Source of the DNA: Anagrus nilaparvatae
Taxonomy: Eukaryota; Arthropoda; Insecta; Hymenoptera; Mymaridae
Length of the DNA: 64,000 nucleotides
Direction of reading: 5' to 3'
Assembly: GCA_022575985.1 (NCBI GenBank)
Contig: JAKSXM010000007.1
Coordinates: 37,016,501-37,080,500, forward strand
The position numbers and the translations under genes are program-made. Below the pieces are notes generated by a model, which saw nothing but the letters and a program-made list of their open reading frames with translations, was not told the origin of the DNA and made no database searches. Each line of letters opens with the position of its first letter. The stretch's first letter is position 1. Below, piece after piece: positions 1 to 12,575 of this stretch.

Positions 1-880
1 AAATGGCCAATAACATAAAAAAAATTGCAAAAAACAAAAAAAATTTTTTTGCCATTTGGCCCACTTTTTTGAGAAAGCAAATTTTGGTACCTCTTCAACC
101 CCTAAAATGGGCCATTGTTTAAAATAATTAATTTAAAAAAAATTTTTTTTTACTTTAATTACAATTATTTTAATACAAAAATTATTTTAATTAAATAAAT
201 TTAAATTTCATGATTTTTAATATAATTAAAGAAACGACCAAATGAATCGTTCAATCGTTTCATCGTTTCTGCACGCGTGCTCCACCGCCTACTTCTCTTT
301 CGTCGCCATTGTTGCCACGCAACAATTGTAATCGATATCATACAAAACATTTTATCATCATATTTGTTATGTGTTTTATAATAGAATCTTTATCAAGTTT
401 AGTAATTTATTGTGAAACAGATCATTCTTAATAGTGTTAAATAGTTGTCAAATTATACAGTCCAAAAATTTAAAATATATTAGTTTAAAGAGTAAATAAA
501 TGTGTTTTTTACGTTAAGTCAAATTTCGATATAAAATCTTGTACATATTAGAATACAGTGCAATTGTAAACATTATTAAAGTTGAGTGAAAGAAATTTAT
601 GATCAATATTGTTTTAATCATTATAAATTATATCAAACTGAAATATTTGCACGAATAAAAGGTGAATTTTGTATATTTTAGCAAATAAATGCAAAACTTT
701 TTTATATTAAAAAATTCATCTTTTGAAGTTATTTTCCACATCACATAAACAATGGCCCATTTTAGGGGTCGAAGAGGTACCGAAATTTGCTTTCTCAAAA
801 AAGTGGGCCAAATAATCATAAAAAACATGGCAAAAAAATTTTTTTTGTTTTTTGCAATTGTTATTGGCTATTTTTCAAAA
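1..880. repeat. Palindromic (fold-back) MITE-like element, cut by window edge
   Basis: Bases 1-124 reappear as the reverse complement at about 745-880. Both arms carry the run GGCCCACTTTTTTGAGAAAG and the phrase for CCCTAAAATGGGCCATTG. The middle (125-744) is AT-rich with a short GC-richer patch at 240-330 and has no coding potential. The outer end of the left arm is not visible, so TIR length and target duplication cannot be fixed. The short minus-strand ORF across the right arm is an accident of the repeat. Confidence 0.8.
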
Positions 881-1082
881 TAATAAATTTTTCCGAAAAT
901 GCCTTTTTTCATTTTAGGGGGTTTTAGGGTATAAAAAAATTACTTTTTTTTTAAATTTTCAGTGCATATTATTTTATACATAACATTTCATGTAAAAACA
1001 TTTTTTTTAGTATAGTGCTTAAATATATTAAATTCGGCTAATTTTTAGCCGAACGTGCACTCTCGAGCGCGCTGTTTTTATG

Positions 1083-1238
1083 TATATGTTACACCCCAAA
1101 ACGTGTAATTGACCAATCATGCCCCTTGCCCAATTCATGAAGTGGTCAAAATTTTGACCTGGTAAAAAATATCCAATTTTTTTACACTAGTTAGTCAATA
1201 ATTTTGAAATGAGTAAAAATAACATTTATGTACACAGG
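1083..1238 (+). repeat. Left terminal inverted repeat of a host TIR element
   Basis: The segment starting TATGTTACACCCC and running through GTGTAATTGACCA, CAATTCATGAA and TAGTCAATAATTTT matches the reverse complement of 12962-13098 with scattered differences. It is the left end of an older DNA element. Subtracting the BEL insertion leaves about 2.6 kb between the two ends. No transposase is visible, so the superfamily is unknown. Confidence 0.7.
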
Positions 1239-3122
1239 AATCATTATTGTATTTTTTTTAAATTAAAAATAAATATTAATAAAAAATATATTATTACAAG
1301 TCTAAATTAAAAATAATTTATAAGTAAAAAATTTCTAATAAAATTATATATATTAATGTTTAATATATATATCGTATGATTAATGTTTAAAAAATATTTA
1401 ATTGTTAAGAAATTGTTTAAACAAAAATTTTTCGAAATTTACGTGTGACACCTTACGTCTTGTTTGACCCTCTGATCACGATTTTCAGGTTCTTTTTTGG
1501 TTTTTGCTAATTTAATGGCGAATCGCGCATTTTTTATAAAAAATGACCTGAAATTTCGAGCAACCCAGATAACCTAACGAACAACCTATACTTTGGCAAA
1601 ATTAAGACCCCTCTGAGAGATGTTTTTTGCTAATTTAAGGGAGATGCATTCATTTCCCATGGGCTGGAATAATAGTTACCATAGCTGTCGATTATTCTAC
1701 CTTATTGGATAAATAGAACCTGAAAAATTGAGAATTTTTTTTTAAATAAAAAATATTTTTCAAATAAAAAAATTGAATTGAATTAGCAGGTGTGAGAAAA
1801 ATAATGCTATTTGTTTTAAATGTAAATATAGTTTCTAGGGTCGAGAATGGAGTTTTGAACACTTTAAGGAAATTCGAGACTTTACTAAGGAATAAAAATA
1901 AAAAATATAGTATTTTTTAACGTTATAACTCTTTAAATTGCAATAATGAACATAATTCTCGAGGAATAAACGATTACTTGCTAGATACGATCAATATTTT
2001 AATTTTAATTAGAGCTCTGGTAGAGAAAACCTAGAATACCAGGGTTATGGACACAAAGTACTGGGTTTTGGACATGAAATTTATGGGGTTTTGGACACCA
2101 TTCTTAAAACTAACTACATAATACATTTTAATAAAATAATAACCAGAAAAATTATAAAAAGTGGGTATATAATGGTATTTAATTAATTTTTAGATAAGAA
2201 TATAACTATTTAAAAATAAATTTTGAAATTACCAACTTTAAATCAATTGTAAAAGTTATGTTACAAACGACTTGTTGAATATAGATGTGAGATAAGAAAA
2301 TAAGAAAATATTTTAATTAAAATTTTTCATTTATTGTAGTTAATTGTAAATAAACAAAAAAAGAGAACAAGAGATAAAGAAACCTATTTGGAGAAGTGAG
2401 AGTTCTTCTCGTTAATCAGCATCACTGCATTACCAATTGGCATACAGTGGCAATAAATTTTAAAATTTTTTAAATTAGATTTTATGTAATACTTTTTAAT
2501 TTTTGCTTTTGGATTTGACAAGATTTAATAAATAGATACTGTTAAGAATAGAAATTTTACTATTATCTTTAACAAAATAATCAAATGTCCAAAACTAAAA
2601 TCCGTGTATGCTGTTTTGGACATTTGAATTAATTACATGTCTAAAACCACATTTTTAAGTATATTTAAGATGGGTTCTTAGACATCTTAATTAAACGCAT
2701 AAAAAAGGAGGAAATTTTTTTTTTTTAATTTAATTTTTTTTTCTTAAAAATTTAATGTTTGATGATTATTTAATCAAATAAATGCAAAAAAAGTTGTTAT
2801 TGTTAAAAAAATATAAACAAAATAGTGATTTTATGTATCTCGTATCCTTAGTATTTTTGTTAAAAAACGATACCATATTAAAAGTCTATTTTGATTCAGC
2901 GTTTTATTATTAAAAGTAATTAGTAATTACCAAACAAACTAAACAGAGAAGAAAATAACTTTTTAAAGAACATTAAAAAAAAAAAAAATATCTTTTTTTT
3001 TATTTCTATCTTTGTTATTTGGTCAAATAACGCTGGGTGTTCAAAACCGCATCAATGTCCACCACCATATCCTTGAACCTGTTTATAATTATATATTTTA
3101 GTTTTAGAAATTTTTTACTTAC
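1239..3122. other. Non-coding AT-rich interior of the TIR element
   Basis: No coding region, RNA gene or splice-flanked exon is seen. A short phrase built on GGGTTTTGGACA(C/T) repeats at about 2040-2100, and related TTTTGGACATTTG and CATGTCTAAAACC phrases occur at 2590-2660. The rest is AT-rich low-complexity DNA up to the BEL target site. Confidence 0.6.
3118..3122. repeat. 5-bp target site duplication (CTTAC), left copy
   Basis: CTTAC directly precedes the TGTTGTG start of the 5' LTR. The same five bases follow the CTACA end of the 3' LTR at 12576-12580. A 5-bp duplication is normal for BEL/Pao integrases and fixes both element boundaries. Confidence 0.9.
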
Positions 3123-3300
3123 TGTTGTGTAAATATATATATAGTTGTGAGTGTCGTTGAGCGCTCTCCCTCTCTTTAAAATGTACAACCGGTCCGCAGT
3201 GTCCGCATTGATGCCGACAATAAAGCATCTATTAATAAAAGTACATTCTATAAAAGTGAACTCATTAATTATTATCCTAATTAACCAACTCTTTCCTACA
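3123..3300 (+). repeat. 5' LTR of the BEL element (178 bp)
   Basis: The repeat runs from TGTTGTGTAAATAT to CTTTCCTACA, with canonical TG...CA ends. It contains a GC-richer block (AACCGGTCCGCAGTGTCCGC) followed by AATAAAG, a plausible polyadenylation signal. At 178 bp it is short for a BEL element. It matches the interrupted copy at 11362-12575. Confidence 0.92.
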
Positions 3301-3303
3301 TTA

Positions 3304-3324
3304 TGAAATCCCTGTAATCGAACC
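3304..3324 (+). promoter_or_regulatory. Primer binding site candidate of the BEL element
   Basis: Three bases after the 5' LTR comes a 21-base stretch ending ATCGAACC. That end is the complement of a tRNA T-arm (GGTTCGAT), and CCCT sits where an acceptor stem would pair. It begins TGA rather than the usual TGG, so it is either mutated or paired from inside the tRNA. The tRNA species is not identified. Confidence 0.6.
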
Positions 3325-5799
3325 TAAAATCAAGAAAAACAACATCCTAGTAAGAAAATCTATCCTTTTTTCTTCAAAAAACTATACAGTGTGTACGCCG
3401 AGTGATTCCACAGAATCATTTTATACACGTGCAAGTGCTATCAACTAAGTTACAGTTAAAAACAAAAATAGTGCACATGTTTTTAAGAGAAAAAGGGAAG
3501 AGTCATAAGTGAAATGTGCTTCACAAAATTTAAAGTTTTTTATCAAAAAAAGGAGTTGTGTTAATTATTGGAGCACGTGAGTTCAAAATACGCATTAAAA
3601 CAAGCGGACACAAATACATACAAATATTATTTAAAAAAAAAAAAAATAATATTAAAAAATTTATTAAAATTGCTGAATCAGAAGAAAGTGGTTTATTGGC
3701 AGATAATTTATAAAGGCGTGGTGAATTTCAATTTTTTTTTTAAGATGGAGGATAAGCAAATGACATCATTGCAAAATAATTTTTTCCAAAAATTGAGAAG
3801 ACACCAGATTTTCAAAAAAGAAAATTAAAAATTAAAATCAAGTTACTAATATTACAAAAAAAAAAATAAAAGAAGGAAGATTAATTAGCACATTCATGGG
3901 CATTTGAGGTGACGTCATCAACAGAAAAATTGGCGCGTTTTTATACCACCCCTCAAAATTTTGCAAAAGAAGAAGTTTGTGAAGAAGAAGAACGGCCATC
4001 TTAGTACAACAGCGCGCGCAGTTTCTTTCAAAAAAAAAGCAAGCAACGTCGTCGACATCAACAAAACGCAAGAAGAAGAAGGGCTATCTTAACAAAACAG
4101 CGCGCGCAGTTCCTTTCAAAAAAAAAAGAAGGAGACGAAGATTTCGTTGACATCAACATAACGCAAGTAGAAAAACGGCGCACCAACACAAGTAGCAGAA
4201 AGCTAAGTTAAGTTAATAATTGGTAACTTTTAAATTATTACTTAAATTTTGACTTACATTAATTATTATTATTAAAATAAAAAAATACTTTAAATGAACG
4301 CATTATTTAAAAGTATTAGTATTTGTTGATAAAATTGTTGGTTAAATTGTCTTAATTTCATATTATTTATTACAAAAAAAAAATATTTTTTTCAAATTTA
4401 AAATTTTATAAATTATTTTTAACAAGATTATTACAATTTTTATTTTTTTTGTCAACTTTAACTTAAATTATTATTTTTTCTAAAAAATGCTATTAACATT
4501 AAAATTTATATAAAAGGAGATGCTCATGTGTATGTGGTATGTAAAAATAAAATAATGAAAATTTTTCTTTTAAATTAAATTTTGAAATGATATTGATATT
4601 AAAATCTTTTTAATTAAATTCAATATTTTAATTAATTTAACCTAGAATCACAAATTTTAAACAATTAATTTTTTTTGTAAATTAGTCAAAACTAATAAGT
4701 TATTATCTTCTGAATTATTTGAATAGAACTAATTATTTTGATATTACATAGGTAATATTTTGGATGCACCTTGGAGCTGGAAGAAGCTGTTGATCCTCTC
4801 TGGTTAAGCTGCTCCGGTGGACTTCAGGCTTTGCGTGCCTTGATGATGTTTTATCTTGTTTCTGGCTACACATTGCACATCACTGGATGACATTGACTCG
4901 TCCTGGGGGATACTGCTTTGTCAAGCATCAAATTAGGTTTTTCACAATTAAATTTTTAAAATCTATTTCAAAATCTTGTATTGTTTAATTTTGATTAGAT
5001 TATATATATTAATACATTCATTATATTATACTTTCTATCTCTTTTGATAATTATTGAAATATTGCGTTGTTGTCTAAAATTTATTGAGGTTAAATGCTGT
5101 ATTATTCTTAAAAATTTTTTTTTGCTTAATCATTAGGAGTCTTTGCTGTATAAAATATAATTGGTTGCTGTCCAATCTATTTCTATTAATCAAATTTTTT
5201 TATTTTTAAATGATTAATTTCCTTTTAATCAATTATTATTGTTGCATTCAATAATAACCATTGTAGTATTTTTCATAAATGTTAATACCTTTAATTTTTT
5301 AAATTATTATAGCAATATTTCATCAACATTGCTTTTATAAAAAATATTAATTAATTATTTTTTATCTTAAATTATCATTATTGTTCAATATCTTTCCTTT
5401 AATTTTCATAAAGGTCAAGTATATTACTTATTAATCTATTTTAAATTACCAATATTGTTTAACATCTGTGCATTATTTTTCTTAAGTGTCAATATTAATA
5501 ATTAATATTGTACTATTTGAGAATAATACTATCATGCTGCCTATTGGTAACTTATTATGAAAATTACTCAATAATATTTCTCTTAATTAATTAAACTTAA
5601 ATTACAATTATTATATATATATAAAATACTTAATTTTTAGATTTTAATACTACTACTATATTGAATTTATTCTCTTATTATAATTATATGTAACATGTTA
5701 AATAGCAAAGACTAGCACCATTACATATCTCAAAGCATTTAACTTCTAATAAGTTTAAATATTTCTATATATTTGTTCACTGCACTGATTTGTTGAACA
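3325..5799 (+). other. Long untranslated leader of the BEL element
   Basis: About 2.5 kb lies between the primer site and the first gag codon, unusually long for the family. Roughly 3975-4170 holds two imperfect tandem copies of a ~98-bp unit containing ACAGCGCGCGCAGTT(T/C)C, AAAAAAAAA and GAAGAAGAAG. A GC-richer patch at 4755-4925 interrupts AT-rich DNA. ORFs here (3568-3828 and the minus-strand 3838-4071) show no family resemblance and look like chance reading through low-complexity sequence. Confidence 0.55.
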
Positions 5800-8700
5800 A
5801 TGGCGTCTACAATTTTGGAGCAAGATAGAATCCGTCCTAGAATAATAAATTCTTATGCAAACTTTGAAACTGCAGGCATTAAGACGGTCTCTGATTGCAA
5901 AGTTAGGATGAAAAATTTAGAAAGGGTATGGTCGACGTATGACCAAAATAATTTGTTGATAATTGGCCACAGAGAATACCCTGCCCTTCAAGATCAACCT
6001 TATATAAAGGAAGATCACTTCAACCAAATAGAGGAACTTCAAAATATGTCCAAATTTCAAACGTTTTTAGATAGCAACCCAACCTTTAATCCTATTGATC
6101 AACCTTTACCTAGATCCCAAATAGTTACATTAGAAAATGAAAGGCTCCCTCCGCTAAACATTCCTCATTTTAGTGGAGATTACACCGCGTGGGAGTCATT
6201 TCGAGATATGTTTGTTTCGTCAGTGATCAATAGAAAAAATTATTCAAACGTAGTAAAGTTTCATCAGCTGATATCAGTATTAGAGGGCGATGCAGCCAAG
6301 AAAGCTGTTTCATATCAGCCGACTGATGCTAACATTCAGGTGGTTTGGGATAAGCTTAAGGAGAGGTACGAAGTTAAAAAGAGATTAGTTCATGCACATA
6401 TTGCAAATTTATACTCCCTTAAGCCTATCTCCAAATCATCGGCTTCTGAACTCAAAAAAGTACTTTCAGGAATCACAACACCACTTTCTGCCTTAAAGTG
6501 TTTAGGTAGACCAATAGAATCATGAGACTATCTTTTGGTCTTTCATATATTAAATTTACTTCACACTGATACACGAAGACAGTGGGAAATATATTAAAGC
6601 ACACACTCCAATAATCTACCTACACCAGTGAATGAATCAAATCTAAATAAGATTATTTCTGCAAAAGCTATTAATGAGCCCCCTTCATTAGAGAAATTAC
6701 TTGATTTTATAGAAAATCAAGTTAGTATTTTAGAGTCTATTGAAGAGGCTAGTGGTAGCAATACCAATAAACAATTTTTTGATCTTAGTAAGAATAAAAA
6801 TTATAATAATTCAAATAATTCTGCAAAAGTCCTTAATACTAATGTAAATAATCATTCCAAACAAAATTCAAATTCAAGAAATAATTCAAATGAATGTGTT
6901 ATTTGCAATTCCAAACATTTTTTCTTATTTTGCAATGAATATAAAAATAAAACACCCAAACAAAGAGAAGAAATAGTCTTAAAAAATAAAAGATGTATTA
7001 ACTGCCTAGGTACACATTTCATTGTGGATTGTAAATCGGCAAAACGGTGTAATACATGCAAACAGAAGCACCACACTACCTTACACATTAAAGGGTATAA
7101 GAAAAATAATAACAATAATAACAATGAAACACATAATACTGCGAATAATACACATAAAGAAATAGTTTCTGTTGATGCACATGCGTTATCTACAAATTCA
7201 TGACAATTAGCTACCCAACCAATTTTAGCAACGGCTATTGTAAAAGTGTGTTCAAATGATGGGTTTGAGATATTGACGAAAGCGCTAATCGATCAATGTT
7301 CTCAAGCGTTATTCATTACTACGTCGTTATTTAAAAAGTTGCATCTTAAAAAACACAAAGCTCAATTACCAGTATCAGGTATAGGTGGTAAAAGTGATTC
7401 AATATGCTCTCATATGGTAAACTTTGATGTAAAACCTCATTTTTACTCGGATTATGTGCTTAATGTGGAAGCTTTTATCATACCTACTATTTCCTCTTAC
7501 TCACCCAAGTTGAATATTAAAGCTCAAAATTTTGCTCACATAAAAAGCTTACAGCTTGCTGACCCTTTATTTGCTAAAAAAAGTCGAATTGATTTATTGT
7601 TAAGCACTACTTGCCATGCTTCGCTAATTAAGGATGGAATTAAAAAAGGCAAAGAATATAAACCCATTGCTACAAATTCAAATATAGGTTGGATAATTTC
7701 TGGAAATCCGGGTAAGGGTTCTAATTCTTGTGTTTTAATGGCTGATCTTCGTGGCATTTCTGATATCTCATTTAATTTAGAGAAATTCTGGCAACAGGAA
7801 GAAATATCAATTTCTCCTCGAGCCCTGTTAACCCCAGATGAGCAGGCATGTGAGGACTATTTTATCAATACACATTCTCGAGACCCAACTGGTCATTAAA
7901 TTTTTTGCTTGCCATTCAAAAATCTAGATACAAAAACATTGAAATTTAACGGCTCTTTTCAAAATGCGAAAAAGTTTTAGATAGAATGGAACCACGTTTT
8001 AAAACAAACCCTGAATTTGCTCAGGCTTATCACAAATTTATGAAAGATTATGAAACCTTAGGTCATATGGAACCCTCTGATGCTATCTTATCATTTTTAT
8101 TGCATTATTTCTTGCCACATCATGGCATATTAGGTCAAAATCGGAAATTTCGTTCAGTTTTTAACGGTTCAGCTAAGGACTATGATAAAATATAAATTAA
8201 TGACTTATTCCATTGCGGTGAAAATTTGCTTCCAGACTTAGCTGAACTGCCCATTAACTGGATGAAATATAAATTTGTTTTTGTTTCTGATATTGAACAT
8301 ATGTTCAGGCAAATATTAGTTCATCCTTAAGAAAGAAAATATCAGCAAATTTTATGGCGATACAGTGACTCTGAAAAGTTGCAATCTTGATCACTCAAAA
8401 CCGTCACTTATGGGATGATTAGCAGTCCCTACCTTGCAAATCGTGTAATAAGATAGTTAGCGTTGGACGGAGGTCACCGTTTTCCACTTGCTGTCAGTAT
8501 TTTAAATAATGAGACATATATTGATGATACATTATCAGGTGGTCATTCACTTCCTGAAGCTTTACAAAAGCAGTCGGATCTGATACAAATTTGCAAGGTG
8601 GGTGGCGTCTCCATGCTTAAGTGGATGGCGAATACGCCAAAGTTGCTAAATTTTCCAATATCAATTTGTGCAGAGACTAAATTGTCTAATTCTTGCTTTA

Positions 8701-10943
8701 ACTTATTAGGTTTGAATTGGTGTCCAAACACTGTGAAATTTGTGAAATGGTACAGTACTCTAAATGAGATTAAAACTATAAAAATTAAAAGATGGCTCAA
8801 ATACGTCCCTGGAGCAAAGTATGAACTCTATGGGTTTGATGATGCATCTGAACTTGCTTATGGTGCTTGCACATACCTAAAAATAACACATAATGGGAAA
8901 AGTTACATTTATCTAATTTAAGCTAAATCAAAAGTTGCACCCATTAAACCAATTTTAACAATACCCAAATTAGAGTTAAATCCCGCCCATTTATTAGTTA
9001 AATTAATAGTAAAAGTATTAAGAGCTTTAAAATTAGATTCTGTTAGTATTTAATTGCATACTGATTCAACTGATGTATTGTATTGGTTGAAAGAGCATCC
9101 TTCTAAATGGGAACGATTTGTAAAACATCGTTGCTCTGCTATACATACTTTGCTTCCGGAGGCGTTTTGGCGCCATTTTAAATCTAAGGATAATCCGGCT
9201 AATTGTATTTCTAGAGGTTTTCCTCCTGATCAATTACAGGATTTTTCTCTTTGGTGGGAAGGGAGAGTAATGGTTATTGAACCAATAAATCTCGATAACA
9301 GCATCTTGAGTAAATCAGTAAATTTACTTAATGTTGACTGTCATGCTACTTCCACAAAGGAAAAATCTAAAATAGTTGTATGGAATTTGGTCGACAAATA
9401 TTCTTCGTTGCTAAAACTCCTAAGAATCACAGCCTATGTACTCAGGTTTATTGATAAAATTTACTATAAAAGTAAAATCCAATTGAAACAAAAATCTTAT
9501 TTATTGAATAGTCAATGGTTCAAGGTAAAATATTATATAGGATTTAACAAATTAATTTCCGTACCTGAATTAATTAGAGCAAAAATGATGTGGATATATT
9601 TGGTTCAATCTAGTTATTTTTCTAAAGACATTCATTTACTTAAAAATAATCATAAACTGAGTGACTTAAACTTAAGACGTTTAGACCTATTTTTTGATCA
9701 AAACCTACTTCGTTTAGGTGGTCGAATTCATTTAGCACTTCTTGATTATGATCAGAAGCATCCATGGATTCTTCCTAGTAAATGTACTTTCTCTAAACTT
9801 CTAATAAAAGATGAAAAAACTTTACATGGAGGTGTTCGCTTAACACTATCCACCTTGAGACAAGAATTTTGGGTTATTAAAGCAAGAAATTTGGTCAGAA
9901 GCCAAATCCATAAGTGTAACACTTGCTGAAGGTATAACGCAAAAACACTAAACCAAAAAATGGGAATTTTACCAGCCTGTAGGATAACTAGACCAGATAA
10001 ACCCTTTAGAGTAAGCGGGGTAGATTACGCGGGTCCCTTTGACACAATAAGGTTTAGAGGGCGTGGGGCTCATAAAACTTCGTATAAATCATACAAAGTC
10101 GTGTTTATATGTGTGAACACTAAAGCGGTGCATCTGCAACTGGTTTCTGGATATTCAAGTCAGGACTTTATTGCCGCTTTCCGAAGGTTCACGTCAACTA
10201 GAGGACAATTTTCTGAGTTGTTAAGTGACCAGGGCACTACTTTTGTTGGAGCTAATAGAATCCTCAAGGAAATGTATGATGCGTCATCTGAATACATGCA
10301 TGAACTTGTGGGTGCTTTAGCGAATGAAGTTACTACAAGGAAATTTAACTCCCCAGGAGCTCCTCATTTTGGCGGAATCTGGGAAGCTGCGGTAAAGTCC
10401 GTAAAACACCATATTCTTAGAGTAGTTGGAAATCGCCAACTAACTTATGAGGAAATGTATACTCTCCTCAAACAAATTGAAGTATGCCTTAATTCAAGGC
10501 CATTGGTTCCTTTAACCGATGATCCTTCAGACAATCTTTTCTTATCACCCTCTCTTTTGCTTACGCAGTCAGAGTCGTACATACTTCCTGAACCTAATTA
10601 TGAGAATCTAAAAATTCCACCTGTTGAAAGATATAAGTTGATACAACAAATGCTCCAAAGTTGGTGGCGTTGTTGGTCAACAGAATACTTGCAGACACTA
10701 CATGAGCGCCAAAAATGGTTGTTCAAGAAAAGGAATATTGATGTTGATGACGTAGTGTTGATCTCGGATGAGACAATGCCACCATCTAAATGGCCATTGG
10801 TAAAAGTCATCAAGGTTTTCGAGGGCCCTGATAGTTTAGTCAGAGTGGTGGAACTCAAAGTGGGTTCGACAGTTTTAAAGCGTCCAATTCATAAACTTAT
10901 TCTATTAAATACATTGAATAATGAGGAAGATAATGATTTATAG
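5800..10943 (+). pseudogene. BEL/Pao gag-pol polyprotein, decayed
   Basis: Encodes the capsid, protease, reverse transcriptase, RNase H and integrase of a Pao-type retrotransposon. In order: DUF1759-like gag (5800-6600); CCHC zinc knuckles (about 6890-7080); DUF1758-type aspartic protease (7246-7900) whose active site reads DQC where D-x-G is expected; reverse transcriptase (7986-8600) with YIDD at about 8518; Pao RNase H region (8810-9250); HHCC integrase domain ending CNTC (9700-9930); DDE core (D in VDYAGPF, D in SDQGTTF, E in EAAVKSVKHH); DUF5641 tail to 10943. Frame is constant over 5800-7899 and again over 7986-10943, with one shift near 7970. In-frame stops: 6523, 6595, 7201, 7897, 8193, 8328, 8388, 8454, 8919, 9051 and 9927. 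The first integrase histidine is also replaced (KDEKTLHGG). Confidence 0.92.
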
Positions 10944-11346
10944 CCTCATGAACTAAAAGTTCAATAAATTAATTGGAATAATGATCAATTTATTTGTAAA
11001 TATTTTTTAATCATATTATTCAAAAAATTCTAATTTGATTGTAATTTGTATATATTTTGTTTTTTATAAATTATTTATTTATTTATTGCGTTTAATTCCA
11101 ATATTATTAAATGAAAGATTTTTTAAATGTAGCTAATATTAATTTTTTTTTTGTAATTTAAAAAATATATATATTATTATAATTAAAGAAAGTTATAATA
11201 ACCTTATTTTTAAAAAAAAAATTGTGATAACGTAATAATAAACCTTATTGTACTTCTACTTACCACAAAATTTTTTTTCTTAATCTAGCCAAATAGCTTT
11301 TTTAACATGTGTGTTTTCACACATTTTACATTTTAATAAATAAATT
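10944..11346 (+). other. 3' untranslated region of the BEL element
   Basis: AT-rich non-coding stretch between the gag-pol stop and the purine tract, with several T and A homopolymer runs. No ORF or RNA gene is apparent. Confidence 0.6.
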
Positions 11347-11361
11347 GTGGTGGGTGGAAAA
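11347..11361 (+). promoter_or_regulatory. Polypurine tract of the BEL element
   Basis: A purine-rich run, GTGGTGGGTGGAAAA, abuts the TGTTGTG start of the 3' LTR. Its position and composition are those of a plus-strand priming tract, despite two internal thymines. Confidence 0.75.
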
Positions 11362-12575
11362 TGTTGTGTAAATATGTATATAGTTGTGTGTGTGTGTTGA
11401 GTGCTCTCCCTGTCTTTAAAATGTACAACCGGTCCGCAGTGTCCGCTTTGATTCCGACAATAAAGCATCTATTAATAAAAGTACAAAATTAAGTTAAAAA
11501 TTATTTCTATGTTGGTCGATAAAGAACAAAATACGTTGTTTATTTACAATTTTATTTTATTGCAATTATGTCAAACGACAGTTTCGGTAGTTTGATTACT
11601 ACCCTTATCAAGCTAAAAATATATAAAATAATATAACAATTATAAATATATAAAAAATTTTTTTATACAGTATTGTTTATATGTATACAATGAAATTAAA
11701 AATTACCTATTTTATAAATTATAACATATCACAAAAAAGTTAATGTGAATGCTTGGTGACATTTAAATGGTTTTTCACTTCTATGTGAAGGTAATGTTTT
11801 AAAAAAATTTTATATAGTTTTGTTATTGATAAAAAATCTATTAATTGTATTATCAAGCTTTTTCTGAATTTCAAAACTTAAACTAAGAATTAACTATCTT
11901 TTATTTTTATTTTTATCTTTTATTTTTGTTTTTATTTTTGATATTGGTGTAAAAAATTTCTATTTTGATTATAGTAGTATTTTTAAATACATAGTTTCTA
12001 AATTGGTTTTTGTAGTAAGTTTATAATATATGTATGTGTATGTGAATGTATTTAAAATCAGCTGGTTACTCAGAAGCCATGATTCTTGGAAAAAATTGTT
12101 AAGAATGGCTAGAATATCAAAGTATTTTATTATTATATTAATTAAAAGTTTTTGTGTAATTATAAATGACTTCATAATTTTAATTAGATATTATGATGAG
12201 ACAAGATTATAACTTTTTTGTGATATGTTATAATTTATAAAATAGGTAATTTTTAATTTCATTGTATACATATAAACAATACTGTATAAAAAAATTTTTT
12301 ATATATTTATAATTGTTATATTATTTTATATATTTTTAGCTTGATAAGGGTAGTAATCAAACTACCGAAACTGTCGTTTGACATAATTGCAATAAAATAA
12401 AATTGTAAATAAACAACGTATTTTGTTCTTTATCGACCAACATAGAAATAATTTTTAACTTAATTTTTTAAATAAAAAAAGAACGATTCAAGAAATAATT
12501 TTAATATTAATAAAAGTACATTCTATAAAAGTGAACTCATTAATTATTATCCTAATTAACCAACTCTTTCCTACA
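11362..12575 (+). repeat. 3' LTR of the BEL element, split by an insertion
   Basis: Bases 11362-11484 and 12520-12575 together match the 5' LTR. The interruption is the 1020-bp palindrome plus one copy of its 15-bp target duplication. Without it the LTR is 179 bp. Differences from the 5' LTR include a GTGTGTGTGTG run and CTTTGATTCC for CATTGATGCC. CTTAC at 12576-12580 closes the element. Confidence 0.92.
11485..12504. mobile_element. Palindromic element with 15-bp target duplication and asymmetric tail
   Basis: The arms 11485-11745 and about 12207-12467 are near-perfect reverse complements (~260 bp, outer end AAAATTAAGTTAAAAATT). The 460-bp centre is not palindromic and not coding. The insert is flanked by identical TATTAATAAAAGTAC at 11470-11484 and 12505-12519, and that sequence occurs once in the undisturbed 5' LTR. 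Past the right arm is a 37-base tail (12468-12504) with no counterpart on the left, including an A-rich run. The long duplication and one-sided tail are not typical of a simple TIR transposon. Confidence 0.85.

Larger units (their letters stand above)
3123..12575 (+). mobile_element. BEL/Pao LTR retrotransposon, complete ends, decayed coding region
   Basis: A structurally complete element: 5' LTR, tRNA-primer site, about 2.5 kb leader, one gag-pol frame, purine tract and 3' LTR, all inside a CTTAC duplication. The 9.45 kb length includes a 1020-bp palindrome inserted in the 3' LTR. Only one frameshift is evident in gag-pol but there are about eleven in-frame stops. Decay therefore looks driven mainly by point mutation, several cases fitting G-to-A or C-to-T. 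The two LTRs differ at several sites, so the insertion is not recent. Confidence 0.93.

Noticed and set aside
3568..4071. ORFs 3568-3828 (plus) and 3838-4071 (minus) as genes
   Set aside because: They lie in the BEL leader, read through A/T runs and a tandem duplication, and show no motif or compositional signal.
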